From the NCBI RefSeq assembly GCF_012273895.1, contig NC_052120.1, positions 3,162,001 through 3,226,000 of the forward strand: DNA of 64,000 nucleotides. Reading direction: 5' to 3'. Positions 24,601 to 35,833 of the stretch are shown here, one piece after another; position 1 is the stretch's first letter; the number at the start of each line of letters is the position of its first letter. The translations under genes and the position numbers were made by a program. The DNA is from Zerene cesonia. Taxonomy: Eukaryota > Arthropoda > Insecta > Lepidoptera > Pieridae. The notes under the pieces are model-generated. The model ran no database searches and was not told where the DNA came from. It was given only the letters and a program-made list of their open reading frames with translations.

Positions 24601-26763
24601 CTCTGCCATAAAAAAAATGAATCCTATGTTTTAGTTTTAATGTAACTGGATTTGGATGACCTCAATAGAAAATGAAATAAAACTCGATGACACGCGCTAT
24701 GCTGCATGGCGCGTGGCAGTATATTAATCGCCTCAGGTTCAAAAATGTTTACGATTTTGAATTCGAAGAAATATTCACTTGCTGGTTTTTTATAGCATCT
24801 CCTATAAAAAATAAGGTAGGAAAGCAAAACGAAAGCAATTATCGAATCAAGTGCCCCTTTCAAGTTCAGTCAATGACTTCACAATCAAATTATCCTATTG
24901 TACCACTTCATCCGTGTGGCCAATGATTTATGGTTATTAAACTATTTTTACCAAAATGCCTCAATACTAATTTATTTGTTGAACAACAAATTTTTTGTCG
25001 TGTTTCAGTTTACCTATAATAAACTCTGTCAGCTATAAATGTGTAAATCTTTTAATACTATTCAGAATAATGATAAATATTCTAATAAAAATCCCATCTC
25101 TGATATTTCGGTTTTAATGAAACTTGCCGTATTTAGTATGAGGCAATTTATAAAGGCTTTTTTAAGTATATGCTAGGTTTATTACTTGTAAGTATTTTGA
25201 TGTCGATTTAGTATAATACATATTGATTATTTATCGCTCAAATTTATATTCATGTTCAATTTACAGGTAGCAAGCTCAATGCAATGACAGCAACAATAAT
25301 AGTAGGCGCAGTACAGTTGTTCAGCAACGGGATAAGCACAATGTTGGTAGATAGAGCCGGCAGAAGGCCACTCTTGTTGCTCTCCGCCGTTACCATGTGC
25401 CTTTCTATGGTATCTATGGGAGTTGCATTCTACTTCGAGTTTGAACACGAGTCGTGGTTAGGGTGAGTAACGGTCCAGACATAGCGTTACATATACATCT
25501 ACCTATAAAAGATTTAACCTAAAGTACGATAAAGTAAGCATGATTGCGGTGGATAGAGACAGCACAAGACCACTGATCTTATATATAATATGTCTCTAGG
25601 TCATTAGGTGAGTAATAATTGCTCTGCATGTGTAGAGCAAATAATTCTACCTGTGAACTACAGATGATGATAGAATTAGTACGGTCTGACAGATAGAGCC
25701 GCTCTATGATCTATGGTGTTTAAGGATGTTACGTATTACTACGAGTTTGAACATGAATTGACTAGGGTGAGTATTAGTTATTTGCAAATGTAGAGTTCCT
25801 AACTAAACTCTACCGTGAACTAGAGATATCGATAGAATTGACACGATCTGATAGACTATATTATTAATGTCTATGGGAGTCATGTTTACTTCGAATACGA
25901 ACATGAGACGAATACATGAGTAATGTAGAGTCACATATTATGCTGTAAACTAGAGTTGACCATATAATAAGCACGGTGTGGTTGATAGAGCACGATAAAT
26001 TACAAAATAACGTTTAGTACGGCCACTGTTACATGTTGTTGTCACCACATGATTACAGTAATTTATAAATACTTGTGTAACGGAATTATTCCTCGTAATA
26101 AATAGTAAGAAGCTACAGTTCAGTATTTATTGTATACACATGCTAGCATATTCGGTCAAGCGTTCAAAAACTATAGTGTATTGACAAATATTAGAAAACG
26201 AATCATGTGTGACCTAACCCATTTAACGAATAAACATTGCAAACCATTATAAACGCTTATATAAATTAGTCAGAATACGTAAACCCTGACCATTATGTCA
26301 ATACGTATATACTAAACGGAAACTCACGACTAAAACTGCATGAATCCAGAGCAATGTTTGAACTATTTTTAGTAAAGTGTCCGAAGTGACAATCACTTGT
26401 GTGCTCTAAGAATTTTCGGTTCCTGAGACATTGAGTTTGTTTGTCTCCACTGAGGTCAACGATCCTTGAGATTCCGTGGCTATGACAATTTTTAATGTCG
26501 TATTTACATAACAGAATGTTTATTTATGTTTTTGTTTACATTATATTACGATATCCAAATACCAAGTATTACGGGTTATTTCTGTTTCGTAGTTTGCATT
26601 TTTCTAAATGTTACTTATTTCCTCTAGGTGCTTTCTTAGTTTCGCTAGATTTCGCCTAGTTACCGTTCCTAGTACTGGACGAGTTTCTCCCAAAGCACCG
26701 CTTGCAGTTCTCTCATACAAAAATATATGTCTTATCTTATATCTTTAAACGAGCAATTATTGT

Positions 26764-26816
<53 letters not shown>

Positions 26817-28469
26817 ATATATATAATCGGCTCCAACGATTTCATTACATTTAGTATATAGGGGGTTTCGGGGGCGATAAATCGATCCAGCTAGGAATCT
26901 TTTTTAGAAAATGTCATATTCGCGTTTTATCGACTTAAACTTACTTTTTTAACAAATAGGAGGCGTTTGAGTAGTCCCAATTTATTATGACTCTCCTGAC
27001 ATCTATTGGCGAATAATAATACTATTTTTTGGCGAACAAAATTTCCAAAAAAAAAAAAATTATAAAAAAACAAAAAAATAAATACCGAGCAAAGCTCGGT
27101 CATCCAGGTACTAATTACTTAAGTCAATAATCCTATATCAACGGATTTTCAATTTCGAATCAGCGGAATTTCAAATTAGGAACGTCTCTATACTCAGGTA
27201 TCTGCCAATAGTAAGTCTCGTGGTGTTCATGTTGGGTTTCTCGCTGGGTTTCGGCGGGCTGCCGTTCCTGCTGCTGGGCGAGCTGTTCCCCACGCACTAC
27301 CGCTCGCAGCTCTCGGCTATGGCGAGCGCTGTCAACTTGTTGTCCATGTTCACTGTTATCAAGTCGTACCATGCTTTAGAGGTGAGGAATACTGTATTAG
27401 CTATTTATGTGTATAATGATGATATATCGCTGTAAGATTGTAAAAGTTGGTAAATTATAATTTATCTCGCGACATTGTAGACTGTCGATAAATTGTGATT
27501 TGTTGCCATTCAACCCATAATTTTTTGCCAACCCGAATACATCGCAGATATTTATTACTACGAATTTAAAATTTCTCATTCGACCGTCAGGTGTACGGGT
27601 TTCCTATTTCCGTGGAATTTCATATAACCCGAACCTAACCTCTTACGAATCATATCAAATGCCCACTTGACAATATAGCTGTTTCATATCGATACACAAT
27701 CTCTCTTCCGAAAAATAATACGTCAATATGCAAGAAGTATGTCACGAATCACAATTTCTGGAGGATTTCAAATTAAGTTTCTATCCCGTGACGTTGTAAT
27801 TTAACCGTGTTTACAATTCCGGTGACATATAAATTACATTAAATACACACACTTATTTATTTCTGGTATCAATATAATGTTTTAACCCTATACGTAAATA
27901 TTCACACAGCGACTGCCGCTGAAAATAAGCTAAACATGACTCGATATATTCACTTACGCAAATTAATCAAACAGAATAAACAAAATGTTTCTAAGAATAA
28001 TTTCATCATACAATATTGACACACTATTTGAATATATGTATTTTTCAAGCGACGTATCAAAAACGAAGGCGATCTTCAAACTGTATTTTTTTCGCATTGT
28101 TCCTCGAAAATTCTGTAGGTTTTCACCCGAGTTACGTGATCCTTTTTGTTTGTTACGAAATCGTTATTATTTGATCCCATTTCAGAATTTCGATTGGTAC
28201 CTCCCCATAAACGTCAGGAACTGTCTTGTACTAAAGAATTGTTTTTTATAATAGTAATAAATATATCCTAATAATATTCCCAAACACAGCACGTGTTAAC
28301 ATCAGCTGGAACATTCTGGATGTACGCTAGTTTCTGCGCAGTTTCCTTCTTCTTCGTTCTATTCGCGGTTCCAGAAACGAAAGGCAAGTCTTTGGCCGAA
28401 ATAGAACAACACTTCAGAGGTAAGAAGAACAGGGATATCGACTTGCAAAACGTACAAACTAAGTTTTAG
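15644..28469 (+). CDS. MFS sugar transporter, facilitated trehalose transporter (Tret1)-like, 463 aa
   Basis: Nine exons (15644-15676, 19697-19832, 21045-21259, 22600-22744, 23010-23148, 23804-23967, 25267-25462, 27198-27381, 28290-28469) total 1,392 bp in one frame. Sugar-porter signatures in order: QRAGRRRT (76-83) after the second helix, YVSECCDPEIRGRLGS (128-143), PESP (187-190) after helix 6, GFALLFFQQFSGIDAVIFF in helix 7, DRAGRRP (306-312), LLGELFPTHYRSQ after helix 10, and PETKGKSLAEIEQHF near the C-terminus. Twelve membrane helices are expected, with location in the plasma membrane. The family moves hexoses or trehalose down a gradient, and the substrate cannot be read from the sequence. 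Exon 1 (MTKISAAFLKQ, donor CAG|GTGGGT) is a prediction based on phase and position; intron 1 is 4 kb and contains a gap. Exons 3 and 8 are notably GC-rich. Intron 7 contains degenerate copies of exon 7. Confidence 0.88.
17840..18839. other. Assembly gap, 1000 N
   Basis: Placeholder-length gap inside the first intron of the sugar transporter. An alternative first exon could be hidden here. Confidence 0.95.
20152..20300 (-). repeat. tRNA-derived SINE, reverse copy
   Basis: On the minus strand it reads GCCAGCGTGGATTATGGCCT, then CCCAGCAGTGTGAACATGGG and CTGATGATGA, which is the 3' half of the same SINE as the adjacent forward copy. The two copies lie back to back in intron 2 of the transporter. 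Confidence 0.6.
20305..20500 (+). repeat. tRNA-derived SINE, forward copy
   Basis: Begins GCAGTGGTGGCTCAGTGGTG, which fits a polymerase III box A, followed about 50 bp later by GGGGTTCGAGACC, which fits box B. The body has GCACATGTGAATAACATCAC and CCCAGCAGTGGGAACATATA, ending GGGCTGATGATGA. It is the most complete SINE in the window. Confidence 0.7.
23485..23665 (+). repeat. Second tRNA-derived SINE type
   Basis: GATAGACTGGTTAACATGAG and CCTGGGTACGATTCCCGGTG resemble boxes A and B. The body then runs to CACTACAGTGTGTCCCCACA. It lies in intron 5 of the transporter. It differs from the GTGGCTCAGTGG family. Confidence 0.45.
24201..24281. repeat. CpG-rich inverted repeat (30-bp arms, 21-bp loop)
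   Basis: The left arm (24201-24230, ACGTACCTACGCGCGTAC...) pairs almost perfectly with the right arm (24252-24281, CGTAAAAACGATGTACGCGC...). The arms share the motif ACCTACGCGCGTAC and stand out in AT-rich intron 6 of the transporter. It may be the core of a MITE or a foldback element. Confidence 0.75.
24508..24620 (-). repeat. Short interspersed repeat, GATGGTAAGCGATCACCACC family, reverse copy
   Basis: GCCGGCAAAGCACTTGTAAC, GTTTATGGGCGGTGGTGACC and CAGGTGGCCCACCTGCTCCT, followed by CATAAAAAAAAT, form a reverse-oriented copy of the family at 12935. Located in intron 6 of the transporter. Confidence 0.6.
25535..25995 (+). pseudogene. Four decayed copies of the 3' half of transporter exon 7, with splice donors
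   Basis: The exon phrase GATAAGCACAATGTTGGTAG-ATAGAGCC recurs in degraded form near 25530-25560, 25675-25700, 25840-25860 and 25965-25990. The phrase from the end of the exon, CGAGTTTGAACACGAG...TTAGGGTGAGT, recurs near 25600-25612 (TTAGGTGAGT), 25741-25771 (CGAGTTTGAACATGAA...TAGGGTGAGT) and 25875-25925 (CTATGGGAGT...CTTCGAATACGAACATGAG). The copies lie 130-200 bp apart and also share intronic words such as GTGAACTA(C/G)AGA. They contain stops and deletions, so they cannot extend the protein. Confidence 0.72.
26769..26812. repeat. (TA)22 microsatellite
   Basis: An uninterrupted TA dinucleotide run in intron 7 of the sugar transporter, directly before a dispersed repeat. Confidence 0.95.
26819..27117 (+). 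repeat. Dispersed repeat ending ACCGAGCAAAGCTCGGTCAT
   Basis: Starts TATAATCGGCTCCAACGATT, includes AGGGGGTTTCGGGGGCGATA, and ends after two A-rich runs with CCGAGCAAAGCTCGG, a short palindrome. I recognise the head and tail from common lepidopteran repeats. It lies 80 bp upstream of transporter exon 8. Confidence 0.55.
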
Positions 28470-29159
28470 TTCCTGTATCGTATATGTGCGCTGAGTTGTT
28501 TTAGACGAGTATTACGTGAATGAAGTGATTGTTTGTTAGAGTAAAATACGGTGTATATATAAATATAAAATATGTAATATAATTTAAAACGCGATTTATT
28601 TTTTGTTGTACCACAGGGATTTTTTGTTTTATTTCCAAGTTGTCACAACTCCAACTAAAGATTTGTATAATATTGTGACAATACTTCAGATGTATAGAAG
28701 ATGATACAGATGGATATTTTAGATATACACTGATTTAAATAAGACTGTTTGATAAGAATAACAAAAAATAAAAAAATGTCATTAGTAAACAATTTATCCT
28801 TTCGTTACAGGAAAATAGTACAATAAATCGCGATTTAAATCTCAAATCAATCTAAAATTAAGTCTAGTCTAGTTAAATTATAAGATTGTATTAGTTCCCA
28901 CTCCTAGCTTAGATGACATCTGTGTTAGTTTTGATTAATTTATGCTTATGTGTGAGCTATGTACAAGAAATAATACGCCATATCATTAATTTACATAAAC
29001 TTACAAATATTTATGTTAAATGAAATGTTAAATACTTTACACAAGGCTATTTTGGTGAAATGGTAAAAATTATATATTTGTTGGAGTATAGCATATTACT
29101 TAGTCAGGAAAGCATATGCTAAAGACATGCTGAAGAACATGAAATTAAATATTATAAAC

Positions 29160-29325
29160 AACTAGCGGTTCTTCGGCTTCGCTCTTGGTACAAATATATA
29201 GAGCTCACCGATCACGTAGAAATCCCACGGTGGAATGATTTTATAAATCGGTCCAGTAGTTTCTGAGATCATCGCGTGCAAACAAACAAACGACCTCTTC
29301 AGTTTCATATAAATTTGTTATTTGC
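29160..29325 (+). repeat. Interspersed repeat (ACTAGCGGTTCTTCGGCTTCG head)
   Basis: ACTAGCGGTTCTTCGGCTTC followed by GATCACGTAGAAATCCCACG and GATCATCGCGTGCAAACAAA is a frequent lepidopteran repeat type. Partial relatives lie at 19365-19500 and 40455-40640. Confidence 0.55.
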
Positions 29326-29566
29326 CCCGGGTAACTTGATCTGCTCTGAAAAGAAATGCTGTTCCTACAAATTTTTACTAGCCCCTATTGGTCATAGTAT
29401 AAGCCTAAAGCTTTCCTCGATAAATGGTTTAGCAAATGCAAAAATATAATTAAAATCCTTAGTTCTTTATATTGCGAAACAGCTAAATAATATTTGTATA
29501 GACAATCATAAAGATAAAATATTGATTTAATAAATGAGAAATTCTTTGAAAGTATACAAAAAATTC

Positions 29567-29628
29567 GATCACGGGGCGGGATTCGAACACGCGTTTCTTG
29601 CCTAACCGTAGCAACGCCTAGCCTCTCT
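29567..29628 (-). repeat. tRNA-like repeat, truncated copy
   Basis: On the minus strand it reads GAGGCTAGGCGTTGCTACGG, continuing to GTGTTCGAATCCCGCCCCGT-GATC, with a TTCGAAT T-loop. It is the same element as 44102-44180 but has lost its 5' acceptor half. The approximately 25 bp next to each copy are also similar, so the repeat is longer than the tRNA-like part. Confidence 0.55.
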
Positions 29629-32335
29629 AATTTATTTATTAATTTTCATAATTCTTTGGCACATAATAGTCCATATCGTGCCTTTTCAAGCCATTAAGTG
29701 CGCTTGAAGCAAATGGACGAATGTCTAAAAATATTGCGCTCAATTTAGCGTTACTGAAAATAGCGACACTTTTGCCAGTCACCAAAATAACTTTGTCGCA
29801 CAAAATTTCATGTATTGTGAAACTCGAATTTGTACGTAGGTACCTAATTATTCCCTATGTTTGATGTTATATAAAACGTAATACTACATTAAATATATTT
29901 AATGGATTTTTAATCAGCACGTAATGATAAATCGTGATGTTGCAAAATATCTACATATTTCTCCGAAATGTTTACGTAAATATACGTTGAAAATTTTGAG
30001 CTATGCAATATGCAATCGTATGTAAAATTTATATTAGCTTTGCAGGTTATGAGATTAAATTTTAAATCGTATTGTGAATGCTCTTCAGTACACTCTTATA
30101 TATTATTGGCAATGCTGATCAGTCATCATTTGAGTTATTATAAAATTATAAACAATCGGCGGAATAAGTCAATAAATTAAGGCAATTTGTATATTGACTT
30201 ATTTTTTTTGTATGAAAACTGTTGAGATATCTTAACATTCGAAATTACAGGATTATGGTCAAATACAAACTCAAATATAACATCACATTGTGTTTGTCGA
30301 TAAAGCTATTAAATACTTCAATGGATTATTTAAAAGTTTTCAGTTAAAAATTAAAAGTCCTACAAATAAAATTCATTTTGCGTCTGCAATTACGAACGTG
30401 TCTTATATATTATGAATACTAAGGGAGCTGTGATAAATGTTAGGTATGTTATTAATCTAGTCTACGTGAATTGAAATATATTTTTATATAAATTATAAAT
30501 TTATTGAAAACTTGCTTGACAATTAAAAATGAATGAATTTTATTTATTGCTCTTGTGTGTAAAAACGGAAAATATGTGACAATTTAATTAATATGGGCAA
30601 TTACAAGCGATAGAAAATCCATTTATATTTTTAAAAATAATTGTTTGAACATACAGATTTTATATTTCTATACGAAGCATTCGAGTTTTAAAAATGTTTT
30701 GAATATTCAGTTATATAGAAGGATGTATCATGGATTTATGCATATTGATTTATAGAATTGTCAATACATTTACTCGGCTGTGTATTATTGTGATGATAAC
30801 TTTGAAAGTGATGAATGTGACAAACGAAATATATTTATTTCAATCTCAATTGGAGTTTGATTTTCCAGTTTTATTTTCATCCTCAAAAAGCTTTCCAAGC
30901 CCAGTGAAGATTGAATGAACTGAAAATATGCAGTCGCATATGTTTATTTCATTTTTGTACCGTTTTGCATATGCAATAAAAATTAAAAGAAATTCTGCTA
31001 GGAATCTAGTTTCGGCTTTTTTTAACAATCTATTCGATATTTTTTACCACCTCTTACTTGGTGTGAAATTATGCAAAATTCATTATTTTATGATTAGAAG
31101 TATAAATAAAAGAGGTTTATTTATTTAAGAATAAAAATATCAGATGTTTAAGTTAACAATCTATCAATTTAAATTGATTATGAAAAGCGATGACGTACGG
31201 AACTAACATTTATGGAAAGTAGGCGTCTTTGATTAGAACGAGTATATACTTGTATTATGTATTGACGGTAAAATAAATCCAACTTTAATATATGTGATAT
31301 GTATAAAAACAGTTAACAGCGTAAGTAAGAAATCTCGTTAAAATCAAACCAAAAGTCCAAAATATTATTATTACAATGATAATCGTTTGGCTTTGCCCTT
31401 GTTTCTTTTATTATACCTATGCACTTAGTGAAGTCGCAGCTTTCTAATGGTAAATGAATTTTTACAATCAGACCAGTGGTTTTTACGTGAAAACGTTACA
31501 AACATAAAAAAACACAAAAGTTTCCTCTCTACAATATTACTGTATATATGTATCATTTATTTTTAAGTTAATTATTCAACGAATAAAAAGTTATTTACCA
31601 GAAATTTTTAACTGTTAATTTAAAATATAAAAATATTGATATAACCCATCTGACCGTTGACACTCGCGCAATAATTGGATGTCATCTTGATTTTATTCCT
31701 ACATCTACATCCTCGTCCGGGTCACTTCATTTTATATCTCGAAACGGAAACATGCAATTTTAATATAAAATTCTACATAAAATGCTAGTTATGACATAAA
31801 ATAAACTATAATATATTACATGAACTTTTATTTTGAAAAAGATTGGTTTTGATCCTTTGTGGCAAAGATGTTATCAGCTTAGAATAAATTTTGCAGTTTA
31901 TTAGAAGACGGTTTTTCATAAAGAATATTCCCGTGCTTGAAAGGATTATATAAGGATGCATCTATTGAGAATGTCGTTAATGAAGGCTTCGTGGCGATCG
32001 TTACGCAACTTGCCTCTCGCGTGCACGATCGGGATGACACAGATCGGCACATGTCACGAAATATTGCAAATGCTTTATATGAGCTATTGGTAGCACTCCA
32101 GAAATAATTGTGGGGAAGATCTATCGTTAATATTATACACGTGTAAGATACATTTGCTATAATGATATAAATATGTATTCATTGAAAAAAATTATGGACT
32201 TTGTAGTTGGTATACGTAATATTCTTAGCGTTGTTAGTTCGATGCTATGTACTTTTATTAAAAAAATTAGACGATGAACAAGAGTGGACTGTATTAGTAA
32301 TAATCTTCTAAAATGTTTCTCTTTTTAATTTTATA

Positions 32336-32463
32336 TGGTAGTCTGGAAGAAATCGCTACCTAGCGATAAGACCGCCATTTGTGCATATTATCTCTTTTGT
32401 TTGTGTTTTATCTATGTTTTTCTGTAAATTTTTGTGTGCAATAAAGTATTATTTATCTATCTG
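32336..32463 (+). mobile_element. 3' tail of a non-LTR retrotransposon
   Basis: TGGTAGTCTGGAAGAAATCG-CTACCTAGCGATAAGACCGCC, with a hairpin ATCGCTA/TAGCGAT, then a T-rich stretch, GTGTGCAATAAAGTATT and a short TATC tail. It matches the structure of the tail at 42972-43105. Only the 3' untranslated end is present, as expected for a 5'-truncated LINE copy. Confidence 0.65.
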
Positions 32464-32771
32464 TCAAGATAGTTTATAAATAAGTATATATAAACTTTGT
32501 AAATAGTTAACCATAGGGTCATTAACTAGTTTACGTATACTTAAAAACAAGGAAATCTCTATAATTGACATCGAACATTTAGATCACTTCATTGCAATCT
32601 GCAGACATAATAAATTACTCGACTTACACTAATTGAATTGTTCTGAATGCCGCAATAATTTATACAAGAGCTTCTATCGGCCGATGCACGAAATTAAATA
32701 TAGGGACACGAAACGCGTGAGACGCTCTTGCATTACTACTGATATCACGCTCCTCGTAACAATTGTACCTA

Positions 32772-32777
32772 TATAAA
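32772..32777 (+). promoter_or_regulatory. TATA box of the pro-resilin gene
   Basis: TATAAA lies 125 bp before the ATG at 32897. CCAGTTCAATACATT follows at the distance expected for a transcription start. Strong TATA boxes are typical of insect cuticle protein genes. Confidence 0.6.
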
Positions 32778-32896
32778 GTCCTAACTAATCCAGTTCAATA
32801 CATTCTGGATCCGAGTTTCATAAAGCATACATAGATAGCCCTTTGTGAGAGCAAAGGGTGGATAACAATTCTATAACGCTTTAAACTTTTCTCACA

Positions 32897-35774
32897 ATGA
32901 TTTTAGTAAGTATATTTAATTAAAATTTGATATTCGCACATTTTTAAAATTTATTTTTAAGCTGAGAAAAATAGACAAAAAAAAAAAAAATAAATAATAG
33001 TAAGCAGTGCCTTAGTTTAAGCAGTACTATAATTATAATTGTTGATAGTTACTATGAAGGAAGTTTTATTCAAAATATGCATTTAATATAAATAAATGTA
33101 TGCTATGTTAAAAGGGCTATGTATCTAAGTGAATCTTTTAAATAAGGGATAAATAATTATCTCCTATATCTTAAGAAATGATTACTAATGATGCAATTTT
33201 TTCAGTGGATAATCTGCTTAACAGCATTGGTGTGGACTACAACGAAATGTGAGCCACCTGTGAACAGCTACCTACCTCCCTCTGGCTCGGGTTCCGGACC
33301 ATCCTCTCAATATGGAGCGCCAGGCTTTGGACAAAGAGGGCGAGGCCAGTCGGGCGGGCCTCAATCTCAGAGATTCCAAAATCAACCTTCCGATAGCTAT
33401 AACGCACCTGGCTCAGGACAATCCTTGTCTTCTGAATATGGCCCGCCCGGCCGGGGTTCTGGCTTTTCAGGAGGTTCCGGCCGCGGTTTCGGTCAAGGAA
33501 ACTCTCCCAGCTCTCAATATGGAACTCCCAACGGCCCTTCAGGTTTCGGCGGTGGCCAATCATCTTTCGGTTCTGGTGGTCGTCCGCAGACGTCTTACGG
33601 AACACCAAATCAACAAGGTGGTGGTAGTCCCTTCGGTGGTCGTAACGCCCAGAGGCCTGATAGTACATACGGAACACCCTCGAGCGGTTTTCAGTCACCT
33701 GGTGATTTTGGCTCTGACGGTTTGTCTGGATCTGGCTCGTCTCGCCCGGGTGGTAGAGGACGTCAACCTCAACGAGGCTCACCTTCGTCATCCTATGGAA
33801 CCCCTGATTTCGGTAATGATTTAGATGGTAAAAGTCAAAATTATCGTGGATCAGGGGTAGATGGTTCTAATGTAAGTATATTTTCTTATGATGAACATAT
33901 CAAAGAACACTCGAAATCTTATGAATTATATCAAAGTAATTTGTCCCAAAACTAATTACAACCTCTCCAACCTGCCAACTCAATAATTGCTCGTAATCTT
34001 GAAACTAATATCAGATCTGTATAACTAAAGTCTTGTTTGAGATATGCTGAATGATGTTTTTTAATGCTAGATTTTCCTTTCAGGAACCAGCCAAATATCA
34101 GTTCAGTTACGAGGTAGATGATGCTGAAACGGGTACAAAGTTTGGTCACTCGGAGCAAAGGGATGGTGATGTAGCGATAGGGGAATATAATGTGGTTCTG
34201 CCTGACGGTAGGAAACAAATCGTTGAGTATGAGGCTGATCAAGATGGATATAAGCCTCAGATACGATACGAGGGTTTGTTTGCGCATTATTACACATACA
34301 GTTTAGATACATATTAACTTCGTTAAAAAATATTTTGGGTACGCTTAGGAATAGTAAATATATTATATTAGAACGACTACGCAAAATACAGTAATGTGAA
34401 AGGACTATAAACTGGGTTTTTAATTTTTTTGGGTGATAAATGGAAACATAATTAAAGTTCTATTATGTTTGATAATTTAATATAATTTCGTTTGCAATAA
34501 ATAAAATGTACTTGTCAGAATTTTCGCATGAAAAAATACTTATTTTAAATTTCATTTACATACAATTTTAAATTTCAAGGTAATAGCTACTGGAAACAAA
34601 TTTTAATAAATGCGAAATTTTAATAATATTATCGCTTTATATGAAAACCTGTTTTCATCTGCGTACCTACATACTATACAACAAAGTCTGTGTGTCTGTA
34701 TGCTTAGAATTAGATCTTTAAAATTACACAACAGATTTTTATAGGGTTTTTTAATAGATAGAATGATTCAAGAGGGAGGTTTTTTTATGTATATATATAT
34801 CAGGTATTATTGCCGTGCGTAGCCGGGGCGGATCACTAGTAATGTACAATTCCCAATTTTTTTTTTATATTTTACCAATTTCCCCCAGGCGATGCTTCTG
34901 GCGCCGGTTCTGGATCTGGTTTCGGTAAATATATATAATTTCCTTTTATATGTGATGAAATCAATTATACTGTTGAACAAAAAGCAAAAAAGCCTTTAAA
35001 TTGTCACAACTAGACCAAATTTCATTGATACAACATGGCTGGCACCTGCTTTCAAGTAATAAATGAAAAAAAGTCCGTCCACCCAAATACCTAACTATGA
35101 ACTAATGAACTAACATTTACAAAAAAAATTGATCGTATTGACAACCTCTATCTTTTTTAAAGTCGGTTGACAAAGTATATGCACTTGATCAATCGTAATA
35201 AATATCCGTAATATGTTTACCGATTTTATTTCGTTAATTTTTAAGTTTGTGGTCACAGCATTAAATTGAATGATTAGTAGGCCGTGCACACACAATTGTG
35301 GTTTTATAAATATATTATCTAAGTAATTCAGATATCTAGCTGATGCACTTCAGACTAGATATTTTTTACTATTTATTTTGTAACGTGTGCAAAATAATTG
35401 CTATTATATAATAACATGTTGAACAGGAAGAATGTTAAATGCAACCGCCTACGATCATATCAAAACCTTATTTATTTCTTATAGGAGGCGGTCGTGGTGG
35501 CGGCCAAGGTTACCCAAGAGGAGGTGCTAATGCTGGTGCTAATGCCTTCGCTGGTAGCGAAGCGGGATATCCACAATCAGGTTCTGCGGGAGGCTATCCA
35601 CGAGGTTCAGGATCTCAAGGAAGACCTGGATTTGGAGGTGGACCCGGGCAAGATGGACAGAGCGGTTACCCCGGCCGAGGTTTTCCAGGACAAAGTGGTG
35701 GCTTTGGGGCTGGTGGCGGTGACGAAGGTTACCCCAGTGGCGGACCTAATGGTCCTAGAGGATCCGGATACTGA
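32897..35774 (+). CDS. Pro-resilin-like cuticle protein (RR chitin-binding), 396 aa
   Basis: Five exons (32897-32905, 33206-33871, 34084-34273, 34889-34924, 35485-35774) total 1,191 bp in frame. The tiny first exon encodes MIL and completes the signal peptide MILWIICLTALVWTTTKC, the split usual in cuticle genes. Residues about 20-225 carry eight elastic repeats built on PSSxYGTP (SSQYGAP, SDSYNAP, SSEYGPP, SSQYGTP, QTSYGTP, DSTYGTP, SSSYGTP). Residues 226-289 are the Rebers-Riddiford domain, with YQFSYEVDD, GEYNVVLPDGRKQIVEYEAD and GYKPQIRYEG, which binds chitin. The C-terminal exons are a second Gly-rich block with GGYPRG, SGYPGRG and EGYPSGG. This repeat, RR, repeat order is that of pro-resilin, the rubber-like protein whose tyrosines become cross-linked in cuticle. 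Reading past the exon 3 donor (GAGG|GTTTGT) would give a short alternative end at about 34317. Confidence 0.92.
34680..34850 (+). repeat. Interspersed repeat in pro-resilin intron 3
   Basis: The segment ends CCGTGCGTAGCCGGGGCGGA-TCACTAGTAATG, like the family ends at 12220 and 45945. It lies just upstream of the small fourth exon. Confidence 0.45.
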
Positions 35775-35827
35775 ATAATACAATTACGACTGTAGCTAAA
35801 CAAATACTCACCATTTTATGCTTTGTT

Positions 35828-35833
35828 AATAAA
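35828..35833 (+). promoter_or_regulatory. Polyadenylation signal of pro-resilin gene
   Basis: AATAAA 54 bp after the TGA stop codon. Confidence 0.6.

Larger units (their letters stand above)
28470..32896. other. Intergenic region between transporter and pro-resilin genes
   Basis: AT-rich, with no supported gene. It contains the transporter 3' untranslated region, a repeat at 29160-29320, a tRNA-like repeat at 29567-29628, a LINE tail at 32336-32463 and the pro-resilin promoter. The segment 31975-32110 is less AT-rich but its frames resemble nothing I know. Confidence 0.4.

Noticed and set aside
30730..31128. Cluster of small open frames on both strands
   Set aside because: AT-rich, no splice-supported structure, no recognisable motif.
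33237..33824. Long open frames in other frames over the pro-resilin repeats
   Set aside because: They are shadows caused by the GC-rich, stop-poor repeat composition. The elastic-repeat frame has the signal peptide and joins the RR domain.
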